From: Pseudorasbora parva
Lineage: Eukaryota; Chordata; Actinopteri; Cypriniformes; Gobionidae
NCBI RefSeq assembly: GCF_024679245.1
Contig: NC_090191.1
Coordinates: forward strand, 5,975,267-6,039,266
Reading direction: 5' to 3'
DNA length: 64,000 nt
Shown: positions 22,454-34,407 of the stretch, in pieces
Layout of the letters: the number at the start of each line of letters is the position of its first letter
Position numbering within the stretch: the first letter of the stretch is position 1
Made by a program: the position numbers and the translations under genes
The notes under the pieces: model-generated
Told to the model about the DNA's origin: nothing
What the model saw: only the letters and a program-made list of their open reading frames with translations
Database searches by the model: none

Positions 22454-22756
22454 CGACACAACTGCTTGAAGGTGTGCGTGTGGTGCCAATGCAGTGTAGG
22501 GTTGAGGTGGGTTTGCATAACCATCCTGAGTAGCAGCCGGCCTGCCTCGTTCCTGAAACCCCTGGTCCTGGAGAATTGTGTTTTTGGGCATGTCCCCAGA
22601 ACAGCACATTTTAATATTGTATAATAAAATCAAATTCTTTTTGTATTGATACTCACGTCTCTCTGGACATTTCTTTGCCTTCGGTGGTAAAACTTACCTG
22701 TGTCCTTATTAGGAGTATTTCCCTGGTCCTCCACCAGGGTGGCGTAGTCGGGTTCA

Positions 22757-24480
22757 TTAAATTGATCTCTTTTCAAGTTCCCCACTACTGGGGAATGCCA
22801 CATGTACAAAGGTTCCATTCTGTAAAAAACCTAACAAAAAAATCAGATTTTCTTGAACTCCATGTATAAGGCAGTAGCTATCATTGGTCATTCTGTAACA
22901 TTCTTTTGTCATTAGCGTACCAGAGTTAACATTTGATTTCTTAGAACTTGATATTGCTTGCCTCTCTGCCAATCTGTTAGCTACTTGAATCAGTGGATCA
23001 CTTGAACCGCGGATAAACCTCTTGATTTGATATTGTAATTTGCAACATCAGTGAGATGTAGCAAGCAATGCACATTATATGAGATGAAACTCATGCTATA
23101 CAGGCTGCTAACTTTTTTAACAAAATATGTTAACAGCTCATCTGCATAATCACGATGCTTCATTAGGTTTTCACTGTACAAGATGCGCATTCCAATACTA
23201 AGTGAAAGGAAGTGAATAAACTTCTCCTTATCGAAAACATATTTTAAAATCACTGGTCCAGTATAAAGGAAAAATGTTCAGAATTCAGTTGCTTTCCAGT
23301 GCTTCAGTTTATCTAACCCCCTGGGTTTCCTACTGAATTCAGGAGGAATGTGATGTCGGACAGCTTGATGAAAATAAGTAATGGTGCTAAAATGTCCAGC
23401 TGATAATCTCTTCTTTCCACAGCATCAACATTCGCTTAGTCACTCCTAGGTCTACACAATGCATGGGATCTATTAGGAACTGCCTGATCATATCAATGTC
23501 CAGATTCAAAAGAATGCTATCTGTTTTGTGATGTTCATGATTTGTCTTCTGTCTAAATGACTCATTGGTTCTGAGATTTCCTTTATACAAAAAAAGCATT
23601 TTGCTCTCATGAACTCCCTTTACATCCCAAAAGTCACAGCCATAGCGGCCATTAAACTGAACTATTCCTTTGATGAGGGATCGTGCTGCCGCATCACATA
23701 TGATGTTTTTGAGGACAATTCTCTTCCCTTTAAAGCCTGTTCCATCAGTTCTTGCAGCTCCTCCATAAAATCCCTCAAAAAGTCCAAATCATTTGGTTTC
23801 TTTGCTCCAGAAAACAGAGCAACAACAAAAGGACTGTTTTTCACTTCATCAATGTTGATGACAGCACACTGAAGTGGCCACATTGTGAGGGTTTGGAATT
23901 GAAAATGGGCAGGCCATCAATATTCAAAGAAATCTCAAAGTGGTCGTATTTTGAAGTGTCTTGCTCAGACAGAGTATGCATAAGACCTTCCTTTAATCCA
24001 AAATATGTGTATTTGCCACCTATCAAAAACAAGATTTTACAGTTCAGTGAAATTTCTGAATAATATTGCCAAAAGCAAGATGAGAGAGGTCATGGAGATG
24101 TTGAATATCATTGCCCACTCAGACAGCTTTTTCTTCAGAGACAAAGCTAGCTCTGAGTTACTTTCACTGGTAACATCCATGGAGTCATTTAGTCTATCAA
24201 TTTCATACCATAGGACTTGATCTTGCATATTAATTATGGTATTCTGTTGTGATTCTGAATCATACTGTTTTTGCAAGTCTTCATTTAGATGCTGCTCCAC
24301 AACATTCAGCATATTTCCTGAGTCGTTTGATGAGTAGTCTGATTCAAGTTCTCTGGAGAAGTGTTCACTATCAGAAGTGTTTTCATTTTTTTCTGAAGAG
24401 CCAAAATTATCTTTTTTGATTTTCTACGAGCTTTTTGTTGCTGTCTTTTCAATGCCTAAATTTTTGTTTCCAAATCCTAA
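22757..24480 (-). pseudogene. Decayed CACTA/Tnp2-like DNA transposase
   Basis: Successive minus-strand frames read N- to C-terminal from high to low coordinates. A Ser/Glu/Asp-rich start lies at 24440-24300 (SEHFSRELESDYSSNDSG, then MLNVVEQHLNED). It is followed by a transmembrane-like segment (24037-24150), then YDHFEISLNIDGLPIFNS (near 23920) and WPLQCAVINIDEVKNSPFVV (23883 down). Then come LFSGAKKPNDLDFLRDFMEE and IRQFLIDPMHCVDLGVTKRM (near 23480). The C-terminal part is SYNVHCLLHLTDVA (near 23060) and SYCLIHGVQENLIFLLGF. The ISLNIDGLPIF, PFVVALFSG and DxMHxxxLGV motifs are those of Tnp2/EnSpm-like transposases in animals. Several frame changes are present; some may be introns, but no intact reading frame exists. 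Confidence 0.65.
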
Positions 24481-25200
24481 CAGGCCAAAAAGAACTTCTG
24501 TATTAGTAAAACATTATATGAAACACATAAATCTTTTACAATTTTTGTTTTGTTTGAGAGGACAACCTTAGCCACTCTCACTGATTACTGTATTTGATAA
24601 TTGTTTAAGAAGTCTTCTTTGGACAATTGTTGTGTATCCTAAAGAAAGTGTGTATCATAAAGTACTTTAAACTACACTTTTGTAGATCTACACTTTACAT
24701 TCTTAATGATGTAGTGTTGCATCTGATGTCTGGGTAAAGTTGCCTGTTATGTTAATAAGAGGATGAATGTCAGTCACTTTGAGTTTTGGTAAATGGGAGG
24801 TGACCTTGAAGCTTTTAACATAAAACAGCTACAGTTCTGCAGATAGAAGTTGTTGTTAAAAAACTAGTCATATAGCGTGGTGAAATAAGGCTTTTTATCT
24901 TTAATATGAGTGTCTAAGAGTAGGCGTACTTCATCTTTTTATCCAAAGAGCAATGATAGTTTATGCTATTCCACCAGTGCAGCATTCTTGCTTACTGTTG
25001 TTTTACAGCGCTTGTTAATTATTGAAATATAAGTATAAATAAAAAAAATTATATATTGAAATATAAAGTTAGTAATGTTGTAATGATCTGACATAACAGG
25101 CCTAACAATTCACAAATCTGTGCATCATTCGTTTAGTGTTTAAGTAACATTGAAAGTAACATACAAACTTTCATATATGCCTAACATACAAAAATTGACA
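24481..25200. other. AT-rich spacer, nothing recognised
   Basis: No gene or clear repeat end was seen. Confidence 0.45.
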
Positions 25201-27388
25201 ATAGCTCATTTGACAGCTGTGCGTTAATGCCGCCTTCACATGCTATATCGGAAATTTGATAATTCCCACTTCTGAAGTCGTAATTACGAACTTATCATAA
25301 TTACATTTTGAAATGGGAGGTCATTTTTTTAAATGTGCAGTTTTTACCAAGGAAACTCGTATTTACGATAATTCCGAGAGCACATGAATGCAGCATAATT
25401 ACAGCTACAACTCCTTGGTCCACCAAAGATCAAACTGTTCTATCATTAGTACAGCTGGACGTGTTTGTTACAGCTACATGCCATATTTTTTCTCAAACAA
25501 TCACAGTCGAATGGCTCCACACAACCAGTCCCCGCCCAGACCCTATACGGGGCTTTCTTCTGTGTAGCTATTAGGGCTGGGGGATATGAGGAAATATATC
25601 GTCTGGACGATAGAAAATGTCTATCGTTTTATATAAGGCTCTGTCGCTTACGCCACGATAAGGCGTTTACGGCAGAATTTTACGTCAAGATGCACCTCAC
25701 GCCATGGCATGCCCATGCACGCTGGAATACATAAACAAACATGGAGGAAGACGGTAGTAGACGCGGTTCAGACCAGGGTAATTCTCAGAGTAATTATGCC
25801 AGAGTGGTGGCATAAGCGCTCAAAACAAACTTCAAACACAGACGCTGCAACAGGCTTTTACGCGTGGCACACCATATAGCCATATAATGTTATTGAAATA
25901 TTTTAATGGCAGGTGTAGGGATGGCGAAAACTAAACACATTTCTTGACCGACCACCGAGCCTCATTAGCCGGTTGAAACCGGTTAACCGATTAGTTTAAA
26001 ATATGCTGCGCTATTTGAAGAAACAGCCGCGAGCCGCGCTCCCTCTCTCTTTCTCTCTCTCACACACACACACTGCCGCCTCCCTTCCACTCACGTCACT
26101 TTTTTAAAATCCCCCACAGCGCGAAACATGAGTCCCGCAAACGCACCGCCAAGGAGCTTGTTTGTAATCTGAGGACAATGGCTCCTTAGTTTCGAAATGG
26201 TTTGGGCAAGGTGATCGCGTTGAAAATAAAGGCGTTTGCCCAGCGTTAGAAGCTCATTTGAAACATTGCCGCGGCTCATTTAAGAAAATGACAGCTCCGA
26301 AGAGACGCCGCTTTAGTTCGAGGTAGTGCTAACAATAATAAAGAAAGACAATCAATACCTTATGTGTTACCACTGAAATGTAGACATTTCCAAATGTAAG
26401 CCCATTTTAAGCGAAATGCACGCTTCATACTGTCGTCTGCCCTGACTCTAACCTCGAGTGTTTTAGCCTGTTTACTTTTTGCAAACCTTGTGAGCGTGCA
26501 AACCAAAACGCTGTGACCTCGCGTCAAATGTTTTTATTGGTTCTTTGGCCTAATGGAAACATTACTCGTCACCTTACCTCCAAGCGAGTTTTTTGCCCCC
26601 GTAAATAGGTGGTCATTTTCACCTCTCAATTGAATAAATTGAGCTGTGCTCATTGCTCCCTAAAACCAATAGAAATATATTAGAACAACTTTTGCCTTAG
26701 ATCAGGTAAGTAATTAGCTGCGCACAGCTAACATTTTTAGTTAAAGCATTTCAGTGTATTTCGGTAAAATAAAACACAATACTTACATTTAAGTGAAATG
26801 TGAAATCCTCGGACGCCACAGAACTCTCTCCAGCCATGTTCTTGAAATATAAATTGCCTACCATCACCTGGGCACAATTAATTATTGGGTGGGTAGTCTA
26901 CGAAGACTCCATCTGTTGTAGCCTTCAAAGGCCGAACCCGATGGACAGGGTTGCCTGGTCGGAACAACAAAACCCCTCCAATTGCTAATCAAAAGTAGCG
27001 GTATCACGGAAAAAAATGGCCTAAATATGTCAGACCGCGGGTTGCGCCTGGTAGAAATATTGCTAAAATAAAGACAACTTAAACCTGTGGACTAGGCTAC
27101 AAACAACCCACAGCAACAGAGTAGGCTAAATGCAGCCCAATTCCAGACTTGGCAACACAGGTGTGTGACAACTGACAGCGGACGTTCGTGAGATTTTAGA
27201 ATGAGAAAGGGGAGCAGAATTTTTTTTCCCTTTTTTTTAATGCATCAAAGCCTGCGACGATGGGAGACCGGACCATAAGCACATAAATCTGTAGGCTAGC
27301 CTATGATTAAATATTTCATAGTTAAGTTTCAACTAGCCGAGGCTATTGTTTATTTATTATGTTAAATGTAGGCTAGCTAGGCCTATAT

Positions 27389-27394
<6 letters not shown>
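25201..27394. other. Cluster of hAT/MITE-type ends without a gene
   Basis: A MITE-like segment with TAATTACGAACTTATCATAA and an inverted TTTACGATAATTCC motif occupies about 25230-25410. A hAT-like terminus TAGGGCTGGGGGATATGAGG starts near 25571 and another TAGGGATGGCGAAAACTAAA near 25916. Partner ends were not matched. The rest (26100-27390) holds only short frames; no protein family was recognised. Confidence 0.4.

Positions 27395-27466
<72 letters not shown>
27395..27466. repeat. (TA)n microsatellite
   Basis: A TA dinucleotide run of about 72 bp. Confidence 0.97.
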
Positions 27467-27467
<1 letters not shown>

Positions 27468-28019
27468 GTCCAAGTCTTTATTTAAGTAGCCTACTTATGT
27501 TTATTCAACTCACATCATCTCAGATGCATTGTAGCATACTTTTTATGACATGGCCGTCGACCGATTCATCCCCTCAACCTACGGACAGTGGAAATATGCA
27601 CTCATCCCAGAAGATGATGTCCCGCACAGGCCTTACCAGGGTCTCTATTGTGTATTAGTACCATCCCGGTCCCAGTCTCCCGCTCAGCTAAATGAAAGTG
27701 TAGAAATATTTTGTTAGGCCTAGCTGTTAAATTCAATTTCGGTGGTTTCTGATCTTCAACTTAAGTTAGCCTGGGAAACTTATGAATAGTTGTAAAACGT
27801 AAAGTAGGCTACAAACCCATTTATTTTAATTTAGGCTAGCCTACATATTTTAATTTGCATGACAATAAAATATATGTATGAAGGCCTATGTGAATTTAAT
27901 GTACAAATTATAACTTGCATTAGTGTACACAAATAAACAATGTAGGCTACAGAACAAGCACTTCTCTTGTATTTAACTGACACTTAACGAAAATGAAGAA
28001 TAGGCTATAGCAATTTTTT
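27467..28019. other. Spacer left of the LTR retroelement
   Basis: No gene recognised. Several GTAGGCTA/TAGCCTAC motifs recur here and also right of the element (43660-43980), consistent with one original locus split by the insertion. Confidence 0.5.
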
Positions 28020-28023
28020 GTTT

Positions 28024-29772
28024 TGTAGCGTCTGTGGTCTCTTACAATGAGGATCAAAGAGGAACCCAGTGTTGATTGTAAAAAGGGGGGGGGGGGTAGC
28101 TTTTAGCCGCATGTAAATTAAGAGCCACGCCACAGAGTCTGGGGGAAGTGACAACTTCGGCAGTTTTACGACCCCGTCCAATAACACAGGCCCTGATCGG
28201 GTCACACGACTCGAACCCTGTTTCCCCCCCCCTTTTCATTCCCCAGACCGAAAGGCGCCAAGGCTCCTGTCAATACACAAGGACTCACAAACACACACAT
28301 TCCTTATGAAGCTTTAATTAAGACTATTCTAGACTGTATACGAGGTAGCTTGGTGTGTATATGCATGCTCCTTGACTCAGGCCTACTCAGTCATGGCATA
28401 GAAACAATGTAAGCTCATTTTAAATGCTTGTATTCCTGTGTAAAATTGTATCTCTGTTTTAATATCTCCCAGCCATAAGGTGTTTGATACCTAAATATTC
28501 CTATTTCTTTGACTTACTCAATGATGCACAAAATGGGATTGTGAAATGTATCATTAATATGTTTAGCCGACTTGGGAGTAAAACCATACAAAATCAACAC
28601 CCCTTTACGACACCTCAGGAACATGCAAAATAGGCCATAAAATGAGACAAAGAGAACTTTTCCCGCTACCGAATTCACCCTCTGGATTGGGTGAATTAGC
28701 CAGAAGGGGGCGTGGATTAATTCTCTTAAAAGACCAGTGGAGACCACAATCTTCGCTTCTTCTTCCCCTCTTCGCTTCTGAAACTTCTTCCCGGTTTGAC
28801 CTCTGAAACTCTCCTCGGAACTCTTCTGGAAACTCCGTCTTCAACAATCCTTTGTTCCTCGTTCCATCAACTTACTAGCCACGGGCTACTTCAGGAGGTA
28901 GACCCGAAACGCCGCTAAAGGAAAACTACGTCACCTCCCGACCTCGGAGAGAACTACCTAAGACGCAGACATATACACACACACAAGCGAGAAGCCAAAA
29001 CGAAACCAAAAGAAATGCAAGTATTCTTCTTCTTATAAAATTTAAACTGCTGTAAAGAAGGTGTGTATTTTCCCGTTGGGACAAGCTCCGTGAAGGTCGT
29101 AGTTGTGGAACTGAAGGAAAGTTGTGTTTTTACCTCTAAATGCTTTGTCTCATCTCTCTTTCTCATCTCTCTCTCTCCCCCATATCTCTCTTTTATCTCT
29201 CTCTAATTTCAGTCTATTCATTATTCTCTTTTATGTATTCTTTCGTTAATACCTACATGTCTACTTTCTTGATGCATATTTAGTGTGTACTCTCTGTGTG
29301 AATCGTAGTGTTATTTTTAGTCTGTGTTTATTAAACCTCCGAAAAGACATTTAATGAGTTGGGTCTGTTGTTCTCCCACATACACAAAGTCAATGAAACT
29401 TGCGATCTAAGTTACCTAACTGCTTATGCTACTATGTTAGTAAAGTAAACTGTATGACCATTTGAAATATTGAACTTGTCCTGATCAGTAAAGTTAATGT
29501 TTCTTATGCGCTCGTAAAGCAGTGATCCCGTATGGAGAATTGAGTTGAAAAGTCTATAACTAATTTGGTGGACGAACTTAGTAGGATAATTTCAAGCAAT
29601 TTCATAAAGGGTTACTGGTATTTAATTAAACAATTTTCCCTATCGGGAAATTTTTAATACGTAATGAATGACGGGCAAATTATATTCATAAATTCATGAA
29701 TATTGAATATTGAACCCCTTTTGAGTTAATTATTCCCCGAGACATTAAACTCATAAACTCGTTGTTGTTACA
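28024..29772 (+). repeat. 5' LTR (1749 bp)
   Basis: It starts TGTAGCGTCTGTGG and ends ACTCGTTGTTGTTACA (TG...CA ends). Compared with the 3' LTR I see one A/C substitution in a CA-rich stretch near 28291, one extra G in a G-run near 28085-28096 and two fewer bases in a CA repeat near 28972-28984. A TTAAAAG motif at about 28726 before a C/T-rich stretch could mark the core promoter, and a TATTAAA near 29328 a polyadenylation signal. These two assignments are guesses. Confidence 0.95.
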
Positions 29773-30520
29773 TATTAAATGGTGGAGAAAAATGCGGGCA
29801 AGTTCAAACGTTTGTGTATGTGTGAGTGATATTCATATTCCATTCATTGTGTATTTTTGGAGTATTAATAACCTGCACGCGCGTTTTTGTTTCGTTTTGT
29901 TTTGGTGTTGTTTTGTGAATTGAACGGTACGCGCAAGGCGAACCCAAGCATAAACAGATGCTGAGAAATGTTGAAGTAGCCGGATTATATTAATGAAAAT
30001 ATGAACGGTACAAAAATCCAATTTTGAAACGAAAAACTCTACAGCCGTAGGCACAATAGGGTTATCTGCGTGATTTCCAAACGAATGTATTGTAGAAAAT
30101 CCATACATTTGACTCGAGCAATATATTATGTGTTCCATCAAAATAATGAGATTTTGATGATGTCTGTAGACACGTACGTTGCGTTATCCCGCTTGATCTG
30201 AACTACAAAAGTTTCTATCTGTGCGGAAGATTGGGACAGGACGAGACTCTCCTGTACAATATAAGGGGCCTCAGAATAATTATTATATCGTTAAGATAAA
30301 CGATAACTCCTGGTTTAAGTCTGGCTTAGCTAACCAAAGACTTGAGACCTAAAACATTTGAATCAGAGACGCTGAAAACCGTCAGCCATATTGATAAATG
30401 TCTATTGGAGTCCATGTAAAATGCGTGAATAGGCAGACGGAAAATTCCTGCATTCACCCGTCTTGTTACGTGCATCTAGAGCACCAGTCATTTGTAAATG
30501 ATTTGCAAGAGCCAGTAAAG

Positions 30521-30663
30521 CGAAGAACGCCAGGGCGACCCAGAAATTGCAACGCCGCTTGCAAACCGCCAGAGGGCGACTCAAGAATTGCAACGCCGCT
30601 TGCAAAACGCGAAGGCGACTCAGAAATTGCAACGCCGCTTGCAAACCGCCAGAGGGCGACTCT
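30521..30663. repeat. Three-copy 40-bp tandem repeat in the leader
   Basis: The core ATTGCAACGCCGCTTGCAAA recurs at about 30546, 30587 and 30626. The copies are separated by CGCCAGAGGGCGACTC or CGCGAAGGCGACTC variants. The GC-rich repeat contrasts with its AT-rich surroundings. Confidence 0.9.
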
Positions 30664-31199
30664 AGAACCAGACAAAGCCATCTGGTGAGCATTTCCGCCT
30701 AACTAACTCTAGTCTAGGGCGGGCGCAATAGCGCCATCGTGTGGATAAATTTGGATAGTTTCACTCTCCGTATTTCATTCTGCCTTAACAAAATAAGTTT
30801 GAGCCTATAAATTGTTTATTGCTTACTGTTGTACACAGTTTCATTTATACAATTTTTCTAGCAACAACCAAATCTCCTTTCTCGCTGATTAAACACCCTT
30901 ATTCGAATTTGAAGTTTAAAAAGAAACATAACTTCCTCTAACCCAAAGTGAAATTAGGTTTAAGTCACAGACAGTCCAATTGGAAGGAAGGACGCCACCG
31001 TGTGGCTATACCCTGTTAAGTCAGCGCAACACTAAATCCCTACGCCCTTCCTGATTAATTCTTTTATTTGGATAACTCCCATTTAGAGATTAATCGTTAT
31101 AGGGTAGGATTTTTGATTGGCTTTCTTTTATTTGATTTTCCTTACAGGCTTAGTTAAATTTCATTTAAACTTGCTTTGAATTTAATTTGAATTAAGTTG

Positions 31200-31325
31200 A
31201 GCTTCTAATTTTTATTTTTTTTCTCAATTTTTTTTTTTATTTAATTTATAACTTTATTTTAATTTTAATTTTCAATTTTTAATCTTAATTTTTAATTTTA
31301 ATTAATTTTTAATTAAAAATTATTA

Positions 31326-31360
<35 letters not shown>

Positions 31361-31380
31361 ATTATTAATTTTTTTTTTTC
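31200..31380. repeat. T-rich low-complexity tract
   Basis: Runs of TTTTAATTTT and a T stretch of about 27 bases, inside the retroelement leader. Confidence 0.9.
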
Positions 31381-32489
31381 TCTCTCTGCAAAAGTTTTCT
31401 TTTCCCCTCCCATCGGGAACAAAGTTCAGTCTGGTAATTACAAACAGTATCAAAGGTGCTTTTTGTTTTATCACTACTTGACAGAAACTTTTGCCTTTTT
31501 GCTAAATTGCTCTTGATATTTAAACTTCCACTTCCTTCTCACCTACAATCAAAAGGCCTTTGATCCGGTGAACAGGGGAGCTTTTAATTCATTTTAATTC
31601 CACCTGTTTACCCTCTGTGTGTATCCATTGTAGGGCTCACGCGTCCGAGGTGCATTGAGAATCGTCACAGGCTGGTCTCCGGAGGGGGGGTGGCCCGACC
31701 GACGTAACCGGCACCGGCTGTGTGTGAGTCTCGGTTTCTTGTATCTCTGTCCGCGGCTGTGGCACGCAGTGGCGACATCAGCAATTCGACACTCCAAAGA
31801 AGTCAACCAGTTCAGCTCACGCACGCAAGGCAATCTCTGGGACTAATCCCTAAACCGGGGCCTGAGCGGGGCCACTCTTGAAAAAGAGGGTTCTGGGGAC
31901 GTTCCGATTTTGCTGCGCGGGCTGGCGGTTGATGGACTGGTGTGTCGGGTTGTGTTTAAAGTCATAAGCTGTTTGAGTGGGCGCAACGCGACACAGAGTG
32001 GCAGGGGACCGGGGACACGGCAGTGGGTGTTTGGAAGCGTTTGAAAGGCCAACCACACCGCTGGGTTTCCACTTGAGCGACCTCAATTCACCCCGGATGA
32101 GCTAAATGGGACAACCCATAGTACAAGCCGAATTTTAGTATATCTTGAGCATTAAGCCTATTAATTTTCCCTAACACTCCCGGCGCGCACGCTGACATTC
32201 CTTTCATTACAGACCAATTCATCTTGTGTTTGTTTCCACTGTGCTCTTTCCTATCCTCACTGTTGGACTATCACGTTTGTGTTTCTTTCAGTTCACCAAG
32301 AGACCCCAAGGAGAATTAGATAGTCCCGGGACGACCGAGCAGCAGTTCACCAAGTGACAACCAGGGCTACCGCCCACCTAATTGTCTGAATTGTCTAATT
32401 ATCTAACTGTCTACATCAGTTAGCCAAAATTCCCAGCTATCCGTACGATAGCTCGTTAGCTTAGAACAAGCTTGCATTGGCTCTCTCTC

Positions 32490-32532
32490 TGTGTGTGTGT
32501 GTGTGTGTGCTGTGTTTCTCTCGTTCGCAGTA
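32490..32532 (+). promoter_or_regulatory. Candidate 3' splice site immediately before gag
   Basis: A GT/T-rich tract (32490-32523) leads to TCTCGTTCGCAG at 32519-32530, and the gag ATG begins two bases later (32533). The pattern matches a consensus splice acceptor and parallels the one before env. The donor is unknown. Confidence 0.5.
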
Positions 32533-34407
32533 ATGTCCCGTGCCCCCAGCCCTGCCGTCCCGTGGGACCGCCTAACGACATGGCTGGAAGCGCTAACGGC
32601 CACCAGTCAAGGAAGTCTGGGGCAGCTGAACCAGGGACAACTGGACACAGAGCTAGACCAGCTGATGACACACGACCCCACGCACAGCTACTCCAACAAG
32701 GAAGTGGCCAAGATCCTCGGAAGCCTCGCCCACGTCCTCATCGCACAGGCACGGCTAAGCGAAGGGAGCTACGCCAACCTGGAACAGGAGGCAGCAACGC
32801 TAAAGCTTCAAGCCGAGGAGGCCCGGAGAGACCAAGCCCTCACCCAGCTTCGTCTAGATCAGCTTCTGGACACAGAGAAAGATGACGAAACAGACAAAGA
32901 ACAAAGAAAAGAAATAGAAAGACTTCAAGAGACCCTGGAGGAGCTCCGTCGTGACACCGACCGACGAATGCAGTCAGAGAAAGACGCCAGGAAAAACCTC
33001 GACGAAAAGCTTCGGCGTGGCGAAGCCCTCCTGGAGAGAGCCCATGATGAACTTAAAGACAGAGACATTAACGCTAAAGTCTGTGCAAAACATTTGCAGT
33101 CGGCACAAGCCGAGATCGACGAGCTCATCCAGCAAAGACACGAGCTCAAAGATGAACTTGACATGGTGCACAGAGAACTGAGACAATCATATAAAGTGCA
33201 ACGTGACCGGAAGGGGGAAACACACAACACAGAGTTTCCCCTGACCGATTACTCCGCACCTCTGCACCAAGAAGCAAGAACTACGAAGGGGGATGACAGC
33301 CCCCTGTGTAAAAGATCACCTGCCAGTCTCCACGAATCCCCGTCAGCAGCAGAGGAAAGGACGCCCTTCCAGGAAGTCAAGGTCGACAGCCACAAAGCCT
33401 CAAAGAACCTTGACAAGCTGGCCAGAAATATTCCTACCTTCAGCCCAGACCCGGCAGGAGGACACGACATCCACGCATACTTAAAAGACATTGACTTTTA
33501 CTTGCAAACTGTCGCTCACGCGAACAACTGGGACAGACTGTACCTGCTCAGGGCCACGTCTAATCGGGACGTACGCAGCTTTCTGGATCGACAACCAGAG
33601 GCCATCAAAGCGGACTACTGGCATCTACGACAAGCTCTAATTCGTGAGTACTCCGATCCCGAGTCAGACCAGGGGCTCATCACTGCCATGGAACTCAAGC
33701 AAGCCCGACTCGAGACCTCACAGAACTTTTATAACAGACTGCGACGTGCTTACTTCGGGGCACGTAACGACCCAGGCATGGAGGAGGACATCAACTTCAA
33801 AACTCTTTTCCTCCGAAACCTGCACCCCACCATCAGTCACCACCTGGGGGTGCTGGCGTGCCCGCGCAGCATGGACATGCAACAGTTAAGAGACTTGGCT
33901 CACAAAGCTTATGTCAAACAGAAAACCATTTCTGAAAAGACTGTAAAACAGCCCACCATCTGCCCTGTCTCTGAGCACCACCCAGAGCTAACCCTAGAGG
34001 GCGCCCAACAGAGCCACAGTTACCGACCCGTCAACAGAGAGTCCAAACCACTCCACGCCAGCAGAGGGCAGCGTGGTCATAATGGCGACCGGCCACGGTA
34101 CCAGAGCGATCGCTCTGAAAGATCCTGGGAACCGCCTCGCCCCTTTCACAACCAAAAGGGGGTGGGCACCTGGGAAGCCGGCCGACAACCCAGACGGAGC
34201 CGAAACGAACCTCCGGGTCCACCCAGCCCAGAAAGCCAGCGACGAGGCCACCCTCGACGGGACAATGGCAGGCCCAGACCTGAACCCACGTCTGGCAAAG
34301 AAAGTGCAGCTGCTTCTGAGGTTACAGAGCTCTTAAAAACCCTGAAAGAGTTCCTCCGACAGAAACCTCACAAGGAAGACAAGAAGGACGGACCAGGCAC
34401 ACCATGA
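32533..34407 (+). CDS. gag: Gag polyprotein of the LTR element, 624 aa
   Basis: Gag forms the particle shell and packages the RNA. I chose ATG 32533 (MSRAPSPAVPWD) because the in-frame ATG at 32491 lies in the GT repeat and would add a low-complexity MCVCVC leader. About residues 86-226 form a long charged heptad-like coiled coil (for example IERLQETLEELRRDTDRR). About residues 283-467 form a retroviral capsid-like region (NIPTFSPDPAGGHDIHAYL, then LREYS-like and FYNRLRRAYFGAR). The C-terminus (about 497-600) is rich in Arg, Gly and Pro (RGQRGHNGDRPRYQ, QPRRSRNEPPGPP). No CCHC zinc knuckle is present. A Gly/Arg-rich nucleic-acid-binding tail without zinc knuckles recalls foamy-virus Gag, though similarity in sequence was not shown. 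The frame ends at a TGA followed by CTAG and stays open beyond it into pol. Confidence 0.92.
   Translation: MSRAPSPAVPWDRLTTWLEALTATSQGSLGQLNQGQLDTELDQLMTHDPTHSYSNKEVAKILGSLAHVLIAQARLSEGSYANLEQEAATLKLQAEEARRDQALTQLRLDQLLDTEKDDETDKEQRKEIERLQETLEELRRDTDRRMQSEKDARKNLDEKLRRGEALLERAHDELKDRDINAKVCAKHLQSAQAEIDELIQQRHELKDELDMVHRELRQSYKVQRDRKGETHNTEFPLTDYSAPLHQEARTTKGDDSPLCKRSPASLHESPSAAEERTPFQEVKVDSHKASKNLDKLARNIPTFSPDPAGGHDIHAYLKDIDFYLQTVAHANNWDRLYLLRATSNRDVRSFLDRQPEAIKADYWHLRQALIREYSDPESDQGLITAMELKQARLETSQNFYNRLRRAYFGARNDPGMEEDINFKTLFLRNLHPTISHHLGVLACPRSMDMQQLRDLAHKAYVKQKTISEKTVKQPTICPVSEHHPELTLEGAQQSHSYRPVNRESKPLHASRGQRGHNGDRPRYQSDRSERSWEPPRPFHNQKGVGTWEAGRQPRRSRNEPPGPPSPESQRRGHPRRDNGRPRPEPTSGKESAAASEVTELLKTLKEFLRQKPHKEDKKDGPGTP

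Larger units (their letters stand above)
29773..32532 (+). other. Long untranslated leader of the LTR element
   Basis: A leader of 2.76 kb separates the 5' LTR from gag. A primer-binding-site candidate starts TGGTGGAGAAAAATGC at about 29781, eight bases inside; I could not match it to a tRNA. The leader holds a three-copy 40-bp repeat (30521-30663), very T-rich DNA (31200-31380) and, at the 3' end, a GT repeat leading into a splice-acceptor-like site. No convincing coding region is present. Unspliced, it would carry many upstream ATGs, so splicing or internal initiation is likely needed for Gag. Confidence 0.75.

Noticed and set aside
22247..22633. THTHTH and CVCVCV frames
   Set aside because: Translation of the GT microsatellite.
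28716..28740. Firm TATA box and transcription start in the LTR
   Set aside because: Only a weak TTAAAAG motif; no independent support.
29781..29798. Assigning the primer-binding site to a specific tRNA
   Set aside because: TGGTGGAGAAAAATGC begins with TGG as expected but did not match any tRNA 3' end I could recall; left as a candidate only.
30398..30692. Open frames on both strands over the leader repeat
   Set aside because: Tandem repeat of 40 bp with no stop in several frames; no protein features.
32491..32532. Upstream in-frame gag ATG in the GT repeat
   Set aside because: It would add a Cys-Val low-complexity leader and a hydrophobic stretch not expected in Gag, and a splice-acceptor-like CAG lies between it and ATG 32533.
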